A stretch of 64,000 nucleotides of DNA from assembly GCF_026342405.1 (NCBI RefSeq), contig NZ_JAPEMU010000001.1, positions 5,580,001 to 5,644,000 of the forward strand, in the 5' to 3' direction. Both the position numbers and the translations under genes were made by a program. Shown here piece after piece: positions 34,606-43,678 of the stretch; positions within the stretch are counted from its first letter, which is position 1, and every line of letters begins with the position of its first letter. This stretch comes from Kitasatospora sp. NBC_00240. Lineage in GTDB: Bacteria; Actinomycetota; Actinomycetes; Streptomycetales; Streptomycetaceae. The notes beneath the pieces were generated by a model, which was not told the DNA's origin, ran no database searches, and worked only from the letters and a program-made list of their open reading frames with translations.

Positions 34606-36650
34606 ACCTTGCCCTCCCGGTGCTCGTCCCCGCGCTGCCCGCGCTCGGCGCCGCCGCCACCTTCGCCACCGGCCGGCGCGCCCCCGGCTTCGCCCGGCCA
34701 CTGGCGATCCTCCCGGTCGCCGCCTCCGCCGTGCTGGCCCTGGTCGTCGCCCTCCAGCTCGGCACCGGCCAGGTGCTGGACGCCGCCACCCGGCTCACCC
34801 CGACCGGCGGCCCCGAGATCTCCCTCGGCATCCAGCTGGACGGCTACACCTCGGTGATCACCGTCCTGGTCGGCCTGGTCGCCACCTGCGTGCAGGTCTA
34901 CTCGACCGCCTACCTCAAGGACGACCCCCGCTACCCCTCGTACGCGGCGCTGGTCTCGCTGTTCACGGCCGCGATGTTCGTGGTCGTCTACTCCGGCGAC
35001 CTGATCGTGCTGCTGGTCGGCTGGGAGGTCATGGGCATCTGCTCGTACTTCCTGATCGGCCACCACTGGGAGACCGCCGACGCCCGCTCCGCCTCGCTGA
35101 AGGCCTTCCTGGTCACCAAGCTCGGCGACGTCCCGTTCGTGTTCGGGATCTTCCTGCTCGGCGCCGACGCCGGCAGCTTCCGGATCAGCGACGTGCTGGC
35201 CGCCGCCGGCGACGGCCGGCTCGGCCACCCCACGCTGACCGCCCTGCTGCTGCTGGCCGGCGTGGCCGGCAAGAGCGCGCAGTTCCCGCTGCACACCTGG
35301 CTCCCGGACGCGATGGCCGGCCCCACGCCGGTCTCCGCGCTGATCCACGCCGCCACCATGGTCGCGGCCGGCATCTACCTGGTCGCCCGGCTGCTGCCGG
35401 TCTTCCTGCTCTCGGGCGCCGCCCTGGTGGTGCTCGCGGTGATGGCCGCCGTGACGATGATCGGCTCCGCGCTCTGCGCGCTCGCCCAGGACGACCTCAA
35501 ACGCGTCCTCGCCTACTCCACCGTCGGCCAGCTCGGCTACATGGCCGGCGCGCTCGCCAGCGGCGACCGCGAGGCGTCCGTGTTCCACCTGGTCAGCCAC
35601 GGCGCCTTCAAGGCCCTGCTGTTCCTCGCCGCCGGTGTGGTGATCCACGCCGCGCACACCAACTCGATCTCCGCGATGTCCCGGATGCCCGGGCTGCGCC
35701 GCCGGGTGCCGGACGCCTACTGGACGACCGGCATCGCGCTGATCGCCCTGATCGGCCTGCCGCCGTTCTCCGGCTTCTTCAGCAAGGAGGCGGTGCTCAC
35801 CGCCGCCGAGCACGCCGCCACCGGCGAGGCGATCACCAACGGCGTCGGCCCGTCCTCCGCCGTGCCCGCCACGGCCGGCTGGATCGTGCTGGTCGCGGCC
35901 GGTCTCACCGCCCTGATCACCGCCGCGTACGCGACCCGGCTCTGGCTGGTGGCCTTCCACACCCCGGCCGCCGTGCCGCCCGCGCCCGCCCCGACCGCCG
36001 CCGAGCCGGGCGCCCCGTACTCGCCCGAGGTGGACGAGGCCGACCCGGCCACCGCCGAGCCCTCCGCGATGCGCTGGCCGCTCTGGGTGCTCGCGGTACC
36101 CACCATGGGCTTCGGCATCGCCGGCGTCCGCTCGGACTGGCTGCCCGCCCTGCTGGACGGCGGCTCGCTGCGGCCCTCCCCGGTCACCGCGGTGATCGGC
36201 ACCGGCCTGGCCGTGGCCGGCATCCTGATCGCGTACGCCGCCTGGCGCTCCGGCACCGCCCGGGTCACCGCGGCCCGGCTCGCCGCCGCCCGTCCGCTGG
36301 GACCCACCGCCGAGGGCCGCGTCCCCGGCCCGGCCGAGACCCCGGCGCCGGTCGAGCAGCCGCCCGCCGACCCGGGCCGCACCCTGCTCGGCCCGCTGTT
36401 CGGCCCGGCCCGGCACGGCTTCGGCGTCGACCGGCTCTACAGCGCCCTGTTCGTCCGCCCGGTCGGCGCCACCGCCAGGCTGGTCCGCTTCCTCGACCGC
36501 GAGGTGGTCGAGACGTACGTGCGCGGCACCGGCCTCGGCGCCCAGCTGCTCGGCCGGGCCGTGCGCCTGGCGCAGACCGGCAACGCGCAGACCTACCTCA
36601 GCGCCCTGCTCGCCGGCGTGGTGCTGCTCGCCGTCTGGGTGGCGGTGTAG
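34602..36650 (+). CDS. nuoL: NADH-quinone oxidoreductase subunit L
   Basis: A 682-residue antiporter-like subunit that forms the distal proton channel and the lateral helix. The Glu in VGWEVMGICSYFLIG and the Lys and His residues in GVAGKSAQFPLHTWLPDAM and VSALIHAATMVAAGIYL are conserved. A Pro/Ala/Glu insertion (near residues 465-490) and a hydrophilic stretch near 570-595 interrupt the C-terminal part, typical of actinomycete NuoL. Confidence 0.95.
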   Translation: MNLALPVLVPALPALGAAATFATGRRAPGFARPLAILPVAASAVLALVVALQLGTGQVLDAATRLTPTGGPEISLGIQLDGYTSVITVLVGLVATCVQVYSTAYLKDDPRYPSYAALVSLFTAAMFVVVYSGDLIVLLVGWEVMGICSYFLIGHHWETADARSASLKAFLVTKLGDVPFVFGIFLLGADAGSFRISDVLAAAGDGRLGHPTLTALLLLAGVAGKSAQFPLHTWLPDAMAGPTPVSALIHAATMVAAGIYLVARLLPVFLLSGAALVVLAVMAAVTMIGSALCALAQDDLKRVLAYSTVGQLGYMAGALASGDREASVFHLVSHGAFKALLFLAAGVVIHAAHTNSISAMSRMPGLRRRVPDAYWTTGIALIALIGLPPFSGFFSKEAVLTAAEHAATGEAITNGVGPSSAVPATAGWIVLVAAGLTALITAAYATRLWLVAFHTPAAVPPAPAPTAAEPGAPYSPEVDEADPATAEPSAMRWPLWVLAVPTMGFGIAGVRSDWLPALLDGGSLRPSPVTAVIGTGLAVAGILIAYAAWRSGTARVTAARLAAARPLGPTAEGRVPGPAETPAPVEQPPADPGRTLLGPLFGPARHGFGVDRLYSALFVRPVGATARLVRFLDREVVETYVRGTGLGAQLLGRAVRLAQTGNAQTYLSALLAGVVLLAVWVAV

Positions 36651-36653
36651 CGG

Positions 36654-36779
36654 ATGACCGACCCGACCGGCCCCGCCGCCCCCGCGCACCGCACCACCGC
36701 GCACAGCACTCCCGCGCACCGCACCACCGCGCACCGCACCCCGCCGCCCGCCGCAGCACCCGTTTGGAGCCCCCGATGA
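36654..36779 (+). CDS. Possible 41-residue small ORF between nuoL and nuoM
   Basis: An ATG three bases after the nuoL stop opens a frame of 41 codons that fills the whole nuoL-nuoM gap. It ends in TGA overlapping the nuoM ATG in the ATGA manner used by the other genes of this operon. The peptide is rich in Ala, His, Arg, Thr and Pro and contains two near-copies of PAHRTTAH, because the DNA holds a 24-base direct repeat with a 30-base period (36681 and 36711). It has no hydrophobic segment. It may be a coupling device that brings ribosomes to nuoM, a real microprotein, or chance. Confidence 0.35.
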   Translation: MTDPTGPAAPAHRTTAHSTPAHRTTAHRTPPPAAAPVWSPR

Positions 36780-38332
36780 ACGCAGTCCTCATCGCCCTCC
36801 TGGTGCTGCCGCTGCTCGGCGCCGCCCTCACCCTGGCCCCCGTCTTCGGCACCGACCCGGCCACCGCCGACCGGCGCGCCCTGCGCTTCAACACCGCCGT
36901 CACCGGCGTGGTGTTCCTGCTCACCGTCGCGCTCGCGGCCGGCTTCGACCACGACCGGCCGGCCCGGATGCAGGCCACCACCGACCTGTCCTGGATCCCG
37001 GCGATCGGCGTCCGGCTGCACCTCGGCGTCGACGGCGTCTCGCTGCCGCTGATCGTGCTGACCTCGCTGCTCACCCTGCTCTGCGCCGGCTACTCGCAGA
37101 AGCGGCTGCCCGCCGGCGAGGGCGTGCCCTCGGCGCGGTCCTTCGTCGGGCTGTTCCTGCTGCTCGAAGTCGGCATGCTGGCCACCTTCGCGGTGCTGGA
37201 CCTGATCCTCTTCTTCCTGGCCTTCGAGATCGTGCTGATCCCGATGTACTTCCTGATCGCCCGCTGGGGCAGCGGACGGAAGGTGCCGGCCGCCAACCGG
37301 TTCATCCTCTACACCCTGCTCGGCTCCGCGGTGATGCTGCTCGGCTTCCTGCTGATCGGGATCAAGGCCGGCACCTTCGACATGCAGGCCCTGGCCAACG
37401 CCCACGGCAACGGCCTCAGCCACACCACCCAGCTGACCGCCGGCCTCGCGATCATGATCGGACTGGCCGTCAAGGCCCCCGCCTGGCCGCTGCACAGCTG
37501 GCTCCCGGACGCGCACACCGCCGCCCCCACCGTCGGCTCGGTGCTGCTCGCCGGCGTCCTGCTGAAGATGGGCACCTACGGCCTGGTCCGGGTCCTGCTC
37601 CCGATCGTCCCCGACGGCACGGCCACCCTCGCCCCCTACCTCGGGGCCTTCGCCGCCGTCGGCATCGTCTACGGCTCGCTGGCCTGCCTCGCGCTCGCCC
37701 GGCCCGGCGCCAAGGGCGACCTCAAGCGCCTGATCGCCTACTCCTCGGTCGGCCACATGGGCTTCGTGCTGCTGGGCATCGCCTCGCTCACCCCGGTGGG
37801 CGTCAACGGCGCGCTGTTCGCCAACATCGCCCACGGCCTGATCACCGGCCTGCTGTTCTTCGTCGTCGGCGCTCTCAAGGACCGCTACGGCACCGCCGAC
37901 CTCGACACCCTCGCCGGGGCCACCGGCGCCGCCCTGTACGGACGGGCACCACGCCTCGGCGCACTGCTCGCCTTCGCCGCCGTCGCCAGCCTCGGACTGC
38001 CCGGCCTGGCCGGCTTCTGGGGCGAACTGCTCGCCATGTTCGGCGCCTTCGATCCGGCCGCCGGCCTCTCCCGGCCCGCCTTCGTCACCTACATGGTGCT
38101 GGCCGGACTCGGCACCCTGCTCACCGCCGCCTACCTGCTGATCGTGGTCCGCCGGGTCTGCATGGGCGACCCCGAGCAGCCCGCGGCCGCCGCCGACCTC
38201 CCGGACCTGCGCCGCTACGAGGCCGTCAGCTGGACCCCGCTCGCCGCGCTCACCCTGCTCGCCGGACTGTGGCCCGCCCTCCTGCTCGGTCTCTCCGACC
38301 CGGCCGTCAAGCACCTGCTCGGAGGTGGCTGA
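36776..38332 (+). CDS. nuoM: NADH-quinone oxidoreductase subunit M
   Basis: A 518-residue antiporter-like proton channel subunit with about 14 helices. Conserved parts are HLGVDGVSLPLIVLTSLLTL, LAFEIVLIPMYFLIARWG with its key Glu, and AVKAPAWPLHSWLPDAHTAA with the channel Lys. The ATG at 36776 has GGAG eight bases upstream; a TTG at 36764 is less likely. Confidence 0.95.
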   Translation: MNAVLIALLVLPLLGAALTLAPVFGTDPATADRRALRFNTAVTGVVFLLTVALAAGFDHDRPARMQATTDLSWIPAIGVRLHLGVDGVSLPLIVLTSLLTLLCAGYSQKRLPAGEGVPSARSFVGLFLLLEVGMLATFAVLDLILFFLAFEIVLIPMYFLIARWGSGRKVPAANRFILYTLLGSAVMLLGFLLIGIKAGTFDMQALANAHGNGLSHTTQLTAGLAIMIGLAVKAPAWPLHSWLPDAHTAAPTVGSVLLAGVLLKMGTYGLVRVLLPIVPDGTATLAPYLGAFAAVGIVYGSLACLALARPGAKGDLKRLIAYSSVGHMGFVLLGIASLTPVGVNGALFANIAHGLITGLLFFVVGALKDRYGTADLDTLAGATGAALYGRAPRLGALLAFAAVASLGLPGLAGFWGELLAMFGAFDPAAGLSRPAFVTYMVLAGLGTLLTAAYLLIVVRRVCMGDPEQPAAAADLPDLRRYEAVSWTPLAALTLLAGLWPALLLGLSDPAVKHLLGGG

Positions 38333-38334
38333 CC

Positions 38335-39945
38335 ATGCCCGCCGCCCAGCTCGCCACCACGCTCGGTCCGCAGCTCAGCTCTCACCTCACGGGGCAGCCC
38401 ACTGTGACCTCCCTCGCCGTCGCCGACCCGGGCGGCCTCATCCAGTCCGTCGACTGGGTGGCCGTCGCGCCGCCGCTGATCGCCGCGCTGGCCGGCCTGG
38501 CCGTCCTGCTCGCCGACCTCTTCCTGCCCGAGCGCCGCAAGAAGCTGCTCGGCCGGCTCTCCGTCGCCGGACTCGCCCTCGCCGTCGCCGCCCTGCTGCC
38601 GCTCACCGGCGGCACCCCGCGCAGCACCTTCTGCCTGCAGGACGTCCAGGGCACGGCCGGCTGCAGTTACGTCGCCGACCACTTCGCGCTGGTCTTCCAG
38701 CTGCTCGCGCTCGGCGGCGCCCTGATCGCCGCCCTGCTCTCGGTGCACACCGTGGACGAGGCGAAGCTGCCCGGCGGCGAGTACTGGTTCCTGCTGCTCA
38801 GCAGCGCCTCCGGCGCCGCCCTGCTGCCCGCCGCCCGGGACCTGGCGACCCTGGTCGTCGCCCTGGAGGTCGCCTCGCTGCCCGCCTTCGCGCTGGTCGC
38901 GCTGCGCCGGGACGGCCGGGGCGCCGAGGCCGCGCTGAAGTTCTTCCTCTCCTCGGTGACCGCGACCGCGGTGATGCTGCTCGGCGTCAGCTTCGTCTAC
39001 GCCGCCACCGGCAGCCTGCACCTCGGCGTGATCGCGGACGCCCTGCCGCACGCGCCCGGGCAGCTGAAGCCGATCGCCGAAGCCGGTGCGGTGCTCGTGC
39101 TGGTCGGCTTCGCCTTCAAGGTCGCCGTCGTCCCGTTCCACTTCTGGGTGCCCGACACCTACGTCGGCGCCCCGCTCCCGGTGGCCGGCTACCTCTCGGT
39201 GGTCGGCAAGGCCGCCGGCCTGGCCGGCCTCGCGCTGGTCACCAGCATCGGCTTCCGCGCGTACGGCCACAGTTGGGGCCCGGTGCTGGCGGTGCTGGCC
39301 GCGCTCACCATGACGGCCGGCAACGTCGCGGCGTTGCGCCAGCGCTCCGACACCGAGTACGGCGCCGTCCGCCTGCTGGCCTGGTCCTCGGTCGGCCAGG
39401 CCGGCTACCTGCTGGTGCCGATCGCCGCCGCCGGCTACCGCCCGGGACCGGACGCGCTGGGTGCCACCGCCGCGTACGGCCTGATCTACGGGGTGGTCAA
39501 CCTCGGCGCCTTCGCCGTGGCCGCCGTGGTGGGCCGCTCGACCGGCAACCGGCTGGACGACTACCGCGGCCTGTTCGCCACCCGCCGCTGGACGGCGCTG
39601 GCGCTGGCGTTCTTCCTGCTCTGCCTGGCCGGGCTGCCGCCCGGCGTGATCGGCCTGTTCGGCAAGGTGGTGGTCTTCCAGGCCGCCGTCGACGCCGGGC
39701 TCGGCTGGCTGGCCGTGGTGATGGCCGCCAACGTGGTGATCGCGCTGTTCTACTACCTGGTCTGGACGGCGAAGCTGTTCACCGCCGGGCCGGTCTCCGC
39801 CGCACCCGCCGCCGGGGCCGGCGCCCCGGCCGTCCGGCTGCCCGTCTCGCTGACGGCCACCGTGGCCCTCACCGCCTCCGCGGCCGTCGTGCTGTCGGTG
39901 GTCCCGCAGCTGGTGCTCCAGGTGGCGGGCGGCAGCCTGTTCTGA
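38335..39945 (+). CDS. nuoN: NADH-quinone oxidoreductase subunit N
   Basis: A 536-residue antiporter-like subunit, the last nuo gene. Conserved segments are ALEVASLPAFALVALRR with the channel Glu, LVGFAFKVAVVPFHFWVPDT with the Lys, and FCLQ/CSYVAD near the N-terminus as in actinomycete NuoN. GGAGGTGG lies just before the ATG, two bases after the nuoM stop. A GC-rich hairpin (CGTGCCGCCC/GGGCGGGCACG, about 39980-40001) may terminate the operon. Confidence 0.95.
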   Translation: MPAAQLATTLGPQLSSHLTGQPTVTSLAVADPGGLIQSVDWVAVAPPLIAALAGLAVLLADLFLPERRKKLLGRLSVAGLALAVAALLPLTGGTPRSTFCLQDVQGTAGCSYVADHFALVFQLLALGGALIAALLSVHTVDEAKLPGGEYWFLLLSSASGAALLPAARDLATLVVALEVASLPAFALVALRRDGRGAEAALKFFLSSVTATAVMLLGVSFVYAATGSLHLGVIADALPHAPGQLKPIAEAGAVLVLVGFAFKVAVVPFHFWVPDTYVGAPLPVAGYLSVVGKAAGLAGLALVTSIGFRAYGHSWGPVLAVLAALTMTAGNVAALRQRSDTEYGAVRLLAWSSVGQAGYLLVPIAAAGYRPGPDALGATAAYGLIYGVVNLGAFAVAAVVGRSTGNRLDDYRGLFATRRWTALALAFFLLCLAGLPPGVIGLFGKVVVFQAAVDAGLGWLAVVMAANVVIALFYYLVWTAKLFTAGPVSAAPAAGAGAPAVRLPVSLTATVALTASAAVVLSVVPQLVLQVAGGSLF

Positions 39946-40136
39946 GCCGGGTCGGGCCCGGGTCGGGCGGCGCGTCCGGCCGTGCCGCCCCGGGCGGGCA
40001 CGCCCCCCGGCCGGTCCCGACAGGGGCCTGGGACGACCGCGGAGGGCACAAGGGAACAAGGCCCCCGCATCCGTCCGTTGATCGGGCACGGGGACTAGAC
40101 AGAAGGCTTCCCACCGCACCACCTGGAGGGCCTGCC

Positions 40137-41000
40137 GTGCATCACCGGCACAACGGACTGAGGACCGCCGTACTGCTCGGCGGCCTTTCTGCGCTGATCC
40201 TGGTCATCGGCAGTTTCTTCGGCCGCGCCGGCTTCGTGGTGGCCCTGGTGGTCGCGGTCGGTACCAACGCCTACGCCTTCTGGAACAGCGACAAGCTGGC
40301 CCTGCGCGCCATGCGGGCCCGCCCGGTGAGCGAGATCGAGGCACCCCGGCTGTACCGGATCGTCCGCGAGCTCTCCACCTCGGCCCGCCAGCCGATGCCC
40401 CGCCTCTACATCTCGCCGACCCCGGCCCCGAACGCCTTCGCCACCGGCCGCAACCCCCGCAACGCCGCCGTCTGCTGCACCGACGGCATCCTGCAGCTGC
40501 TGGACGAACGCGAACTGCGCGGGGTGCTCGGGCACGAGCTGAGCCACGTCTACAACCGCGACATCCTGATCTCCTCGGTGGCCGGGGCGCTCGCCTCGGT
40601 GGTGATGTTCCTGGTCCACTTCGCCTGGCTGGTGCCGTTCGGCCGCAGCGAGGACGACGACGGCCCGGGCCTCTTCGGGCTCCTCGCGATCATGATCCTG
40701 GGCCCGCTCGCCGCCGGCCTGATCCAGCTGGCCGTCAGCCGCTCCCGGGAGTACCAGGCCGACGCCGACGGCGCCCGGATCACCGGCGATCCGCTGGCTC
40801 TGGCCAGCGCCCTGCGCAAGCTGGACGCCGGCACCAAGCAGCTCCCGCTGCCGCCCGAGCCGCAGCTCCAGACCGCCAGCCACATGATGATCGCCAGCCC
40901 GTTCCGCCCCGGCGAGGCCGGCGCCCGGCTGTTCTCCACCCACCCGCCGATGGCCGAGCGGATCGCCCGGCTGGAACGGCTGGCCGGCCACCGCGGCTGA
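40137..41000 (+). CDS. htpX: HtpX-type membrane zinc metalloprotease (M48)
   Basis: A 287-residue membrane protease with N-terminal helices (TAVLLGGLSALILVIGSFF) and the zinc site His133-Glu134-x-x-His137 in LGHELSHVYNRDI. The third ligand is Glu205 in SREYQADADGA. Two further helices lie between them. Such proteases degrade damaged membrane proteins. The GTG at 40137 follows GGAGGG. It follows the nuo operon on the same strand with 191 bases between, an order I recall from other Streptomyces, so a quality-control role for the membrane complex is possible. Confidence 0.9.
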   Translation: MHHRHNGLRTAVLLGGLSALILVIGSFFGRAGFVVALVVAVGTNAYAFWNSDKLALRAMRARPVSEIEAPRLYRIVRELSTSARQPMPRLYISPTPAPNAFATGRNPRNAAVCCTDGILQLLDERELRGVLGHELSHVYNRDILISSVAGALASVVMFLVHFAWLVPFGRSEDDDGPGLFGLLAIMILGPLAAGLIQLAVSRSREYQADADGARITGDPLALASALRKLDAGTKQLPLPPEPQLQTASHMMIASPFRPGEAGARLFSTHPPMAERIARLERLAGHRG

Positions 41001-41073
41001 CCGGCCACCGCGCCCGGTCCACGCGGCTGCCCGGTCCACGCGGCCGGCCAGGAGCGGTCGCGAGCGGGCGGCC

Positions 41074-42516
41074 TCAGGCGCCGTCTTCCGTACACGCCCG
41101 GCGCAGCCGCTCCACCCCCTCGGCCACCTGGGCGGCGCTCTCCGCCGCCGCGTAGCTCAGCCGCAGGTGCGGGCCGGGCGGCTCGGCCGCGAAGTACGGC
41201 CGGCCGGGTGTCACACCGACCCCGGCGCGCAGCGCGGCGGCCGCCACGGCGGCCTCGTCCACGCCGTCCGGCAGCCGCAGCCACAGGTGGTAGCCGCCGG
41301 TCGGCACGGCGGGCCCCAGCAGCCCCGGCAGCCCCCGGCGCAGCGCGGCGACCGCGGCCTCCCTGCGGTCCCGCAGCTCGGCCGCCAGGGTGCGCAGGTG
41401 CCGGGCCCAGCCCGGGTCCCCGACCAGCTCCAGGGTGGCCTCCTGGAGCGGCCGCGGGACGAAGAAGCTGTCCACCACCTGGACGGCCCGCAGCCGCTCC
41501 AGGGCCGGCCCGCGCGCGGTGAGCGCCGCCACCCGCAGGCTGGGCGAGGCCGCCTTGGTCAGCGACCGGACGTGCACCACCACCCCGTCCGGGTCCTGTG
41601 CCGCCAGCGGAGGGGGCAGCGCGGCGGAGTCCGCGTGGACCAGCCGGCGGGCGAAGTCGTCCTCGATCACGAACGCGCCCGCCGCCCGGGCGATCCGCAG
41701 CACCTCGGCCCGGCGCCGCGCCGACAGCACCACGCCGGTCGGGTTCTGGAACAGCGGCTGGCAGACGAAGGCCCGGGCCCGGGTGGCCTCGAACGCCTCC
41801 GCGAGCAGGTCGGTCCGGACGCCGTCGGCGTCCACCGGGACGGGCACCGGGCGCAGCCCGGCGGCCCGGGCGACGGCGAGCGTCCCCGGGTAGGTGGGCG
41901 ACTCGACCAGGACGGGGGCGCCCGGTGCCACCAGCGAGCGCAGGGCGGTGGTCAGCGCGCTCTGGCCGCCCGCCGTCACCAGCACCTCGGCGGCGCTCAG
42001 CGAACCGCCGGGCCCGCCGATGTCCCGGGCGAACCAGGCCCGCAGCTCGGTCAGCCCGTCCACCGGCGGCCGCCCCCAGGCACCCGGCCGCCGGCCGGCC
42101 CGGGCCAGTGCGGCGGCCAGCGTGCGCTCCGGCAGCAGCGAGGAGTGCGGGTAGCCGCCGTTCAGGTCGATCACGTCCGGCGGGGGGACCGTGAGGGTGG
42201 TGAGCAGGCCGCCCACGCCCGGGTTGGCGGTGCCCACCTCGGCGCTCAGCGCCACCTCCTGCCAGGACAGGTCGCCGGGGCGGGCGGCGCCCCCACCGGG
42301 GGCGGCCCGGGGCGCCCGGAACACGCCGGCGCCGGGCCGGGCCACCACCAGCCCTTCGGAGACCAGCAGCGCGATCGCCCGCGACACCGTCACCGGGCTC
42401 ACCTGGTGGCGCTCCACCAGCGCCCGGCTCGACGGCAGCTTCTCTCCCTCGGAGTAGCGGTCGAGATCACGGCGAAGGCTGTCGGCCAGTTCATTGACAC
42501 TGCTAGGCTCGTTCAT
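41074..42516 (-). CDS. MocR-type GntR regulator with aminotransferase domain
   Basis: A 480-residue protein. An N-terminal GntR winged helix (YSEGEKLPSSRALVERHQVS, PVTVSRAIALL) is joined to a fold-type I PLP domain; the PLP Lys lies in RSLTKAASPSLRVAAL, with QPLFQNPTG upstream. MocR regulators bind PLP and often control vitamin B6, GABA or transporter genes. The divergent EamA exporter is the likely target. The ATG at 42516 shares two bases with the start codon of that gene and has no Shine-Dalgarno sequence; TATCTT eight bases upstream of it could give a leaderless message. Confidence 0.88.
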   Translation of the reverse strand: MNEPSSVNELADSLRRDLDRYSEGEKLPSSRALVERHQVSPVTVSRAIALLVSEGLVVARPGAGVFRAPRAAPGGGAARPGDLSWQEVALSAEVGTANPGVGGLLTTLTVPPPDVIDLNGGYPHSSLLPERTLAAALARAGRRPGAWGRPPVDGLTELRAWFARDIGGPGGSLSAAEVLVTAGGQSALTTALRSLVAPGAPVLVESPTYPGTLAVARAAGLRPVPVPVDADGVRTDLLAEAFEATRARAFVCQPLFQNPTGVVLSARRRAEVLRIARAAGAFVIEDDFARRLVHADSAALPPPLAAQDPDGVVVHVRSLTKAASPSLRVAALTARGPALERLRAVQVVDSFFVPRPLQEATLELVGDPGWARHLRTLAAELRDRREAAVAALRRGLPGLLGPAVPTGGYHLWLRLPDGVDEAAVAAAALRAGVGVTPGRPYFAAEPPGPHLRLSYAAAESAAQVAEGVERLRRACTEDGA

Positions 42517-43435
42517 GACGGCACAAGATAGCGCTACCCGCCCCTCGACGATAGCGGTGACACCCCGCATCGGCGGCGCGGCCGGCCGAGGCACCCTGCT
42601 GGCGGCCCTCGGCGTGCTCTGCTTCTCCTTCAGCTTCCCCGCCACCGCCGGCGCCCTGACCGGCTTCGGCCCGTGGACGGCGACCGGACTGCGCGGCGTG
42701 CTGGCCGGCGTCCTCGCGCTGGGCTGCCTGGCGGCCGCCCGGGTCCGGGTCCCCGAGCGCCGGTACTGGCCCGGGCTGCTCGTGGTGGCGGCCGGCTGCG
42801 TCCTGGGCTTCCCGCTGCTGACCACCCTGGCCCTGCAGACCTCCTCGACCGCCCACACGGCCGTCGTGGTCGGCATCCTGCCGCTGGCCACCGCCGCGGT
42901 CTCGGCGGCCCGTACCGGCGCCCGCCCCTCCCGCGCCTTCTGGTGCGCCGCGCTGGCCGGTGCGGCCGCCGTGCTCGGCTTCACCCTCCAGCAGAGCCAC
43001 GGCCGGTTGGCCGTGGCGGACCTCTACCTGTTCGGGGCCCTGCTGGTCTGCGCCGCCGGGTACGCGGAGGGTGGGCGGCTCTCCCGGGAGATGCCGGGCT
43101 GGCAGGTGATCGGCTGGGCGGTGGTGGCCTCCCTGCCCGTCACGGTGCCGGCCGCGGCCGTGGCCCTGGCGGCCGAGCCCGTCCACCTGTCGGCCGGGGC
43201 GGTCGGCGGGCTGGCCTACACGGCGGCGGTCTCGCAGTTCGGCGGATTCGTGGTCTGGTACCGGGGCATGGCCGAGGTCGGCGTGCCGAAGGCCAGTCAG
43301 CTGCAGCTCGCGCAGCCGGGTCTGACCCTGGTGTGGGCCGTCCTGCTGCTGGGGGAGGAGCTGCCGCCGGCGGCGCCGGTCACCGCCCTGGCCGTCCTGC
43401 TGTGCATCGCGGCGACGCAGCGGGCCCGTACCTGA
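42515..43435 (+). CDS. EamA-family (drug/metabolite) exporter
   Basis: A 306-residue membrane protein with ten helices in two EamA repeats (ALGVLCFSFSFPATAGALTG at the start, GGLAYTAAVSQFGGFVVWYR in the second). These transporters export amino acids, metabolites or drugs. The ATG at 42515 overlaps the start codon of the divergent MocR gene. TAGGCT at 42504-42509 ends five bases before the ATG, compatible with a leaderless transcript. A TTG at 42494 in frame is an alternative. Confidence 0.88.
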   Translation: MTAQDSATRPSTIAVTPRIGGAAGRGTLLAALGVLCFSFSFPATAGALTGFGPWTATGLRGVLAGVLALGCLAAARVRVPERRYWPGLLVVAAGCVLGFPLLTTLALQTSSTAHTAVVVGILPLATAAVSAARTGARPSRAFWCAALAGAAAVLGFTLQQSHGRLAVADLYLFGALLVCAAGYAEGGRLSREMPGWQVIGWAVVASLPVTVPAAAVALAAEPVHLSAGAVGGLAYTAAVSQFGGFVVWYRGMAEVGVPKASQLQLAQPGLTLVWAVLLLGEELPPAAPVTALAVLLCIAATQRART

Positions 43436-43678
43436 GGTCCGCCGGCGGCCTCCCGGCCGGGCGGACCGGGGCGCCGCCGGAACGGCGGGCGGGCGTACCG
43501 CGGGGCGTACCGGGGGCGTCCGGGTGCGCGGGCCGGGTCGGGGGGGCGCGGGCCGGGCCGGCGGCCGCGTTCGGCCGACGCCGCCCGGCCGCGCCCCGGC
43601 GTGCCGCACGCTCCCGGCCATCGTGACTGGTAGTGCTTGACGGACCACTCGCGACGGTGCCCAGGAAGGTGCGGAGCC

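Noticed and set aside
34251..36734. Very long open frame on the minus strand opposite nuoK and nuoL
   Set aside because: Antisense shadow of high-GC genes: composition is Gly, Arg, Gln and His-rich without motifs, while the plus strand encodes clear complex I subunits. The same applies to long frames opposite nuoM, nuoN and the permease.
42494..42499. TTGACA considered as a -35 box for the EamA gene
   Set aside because: The nearest -10-like sequence is only four bases downstream, far too close for a sigma-70 type promoter.
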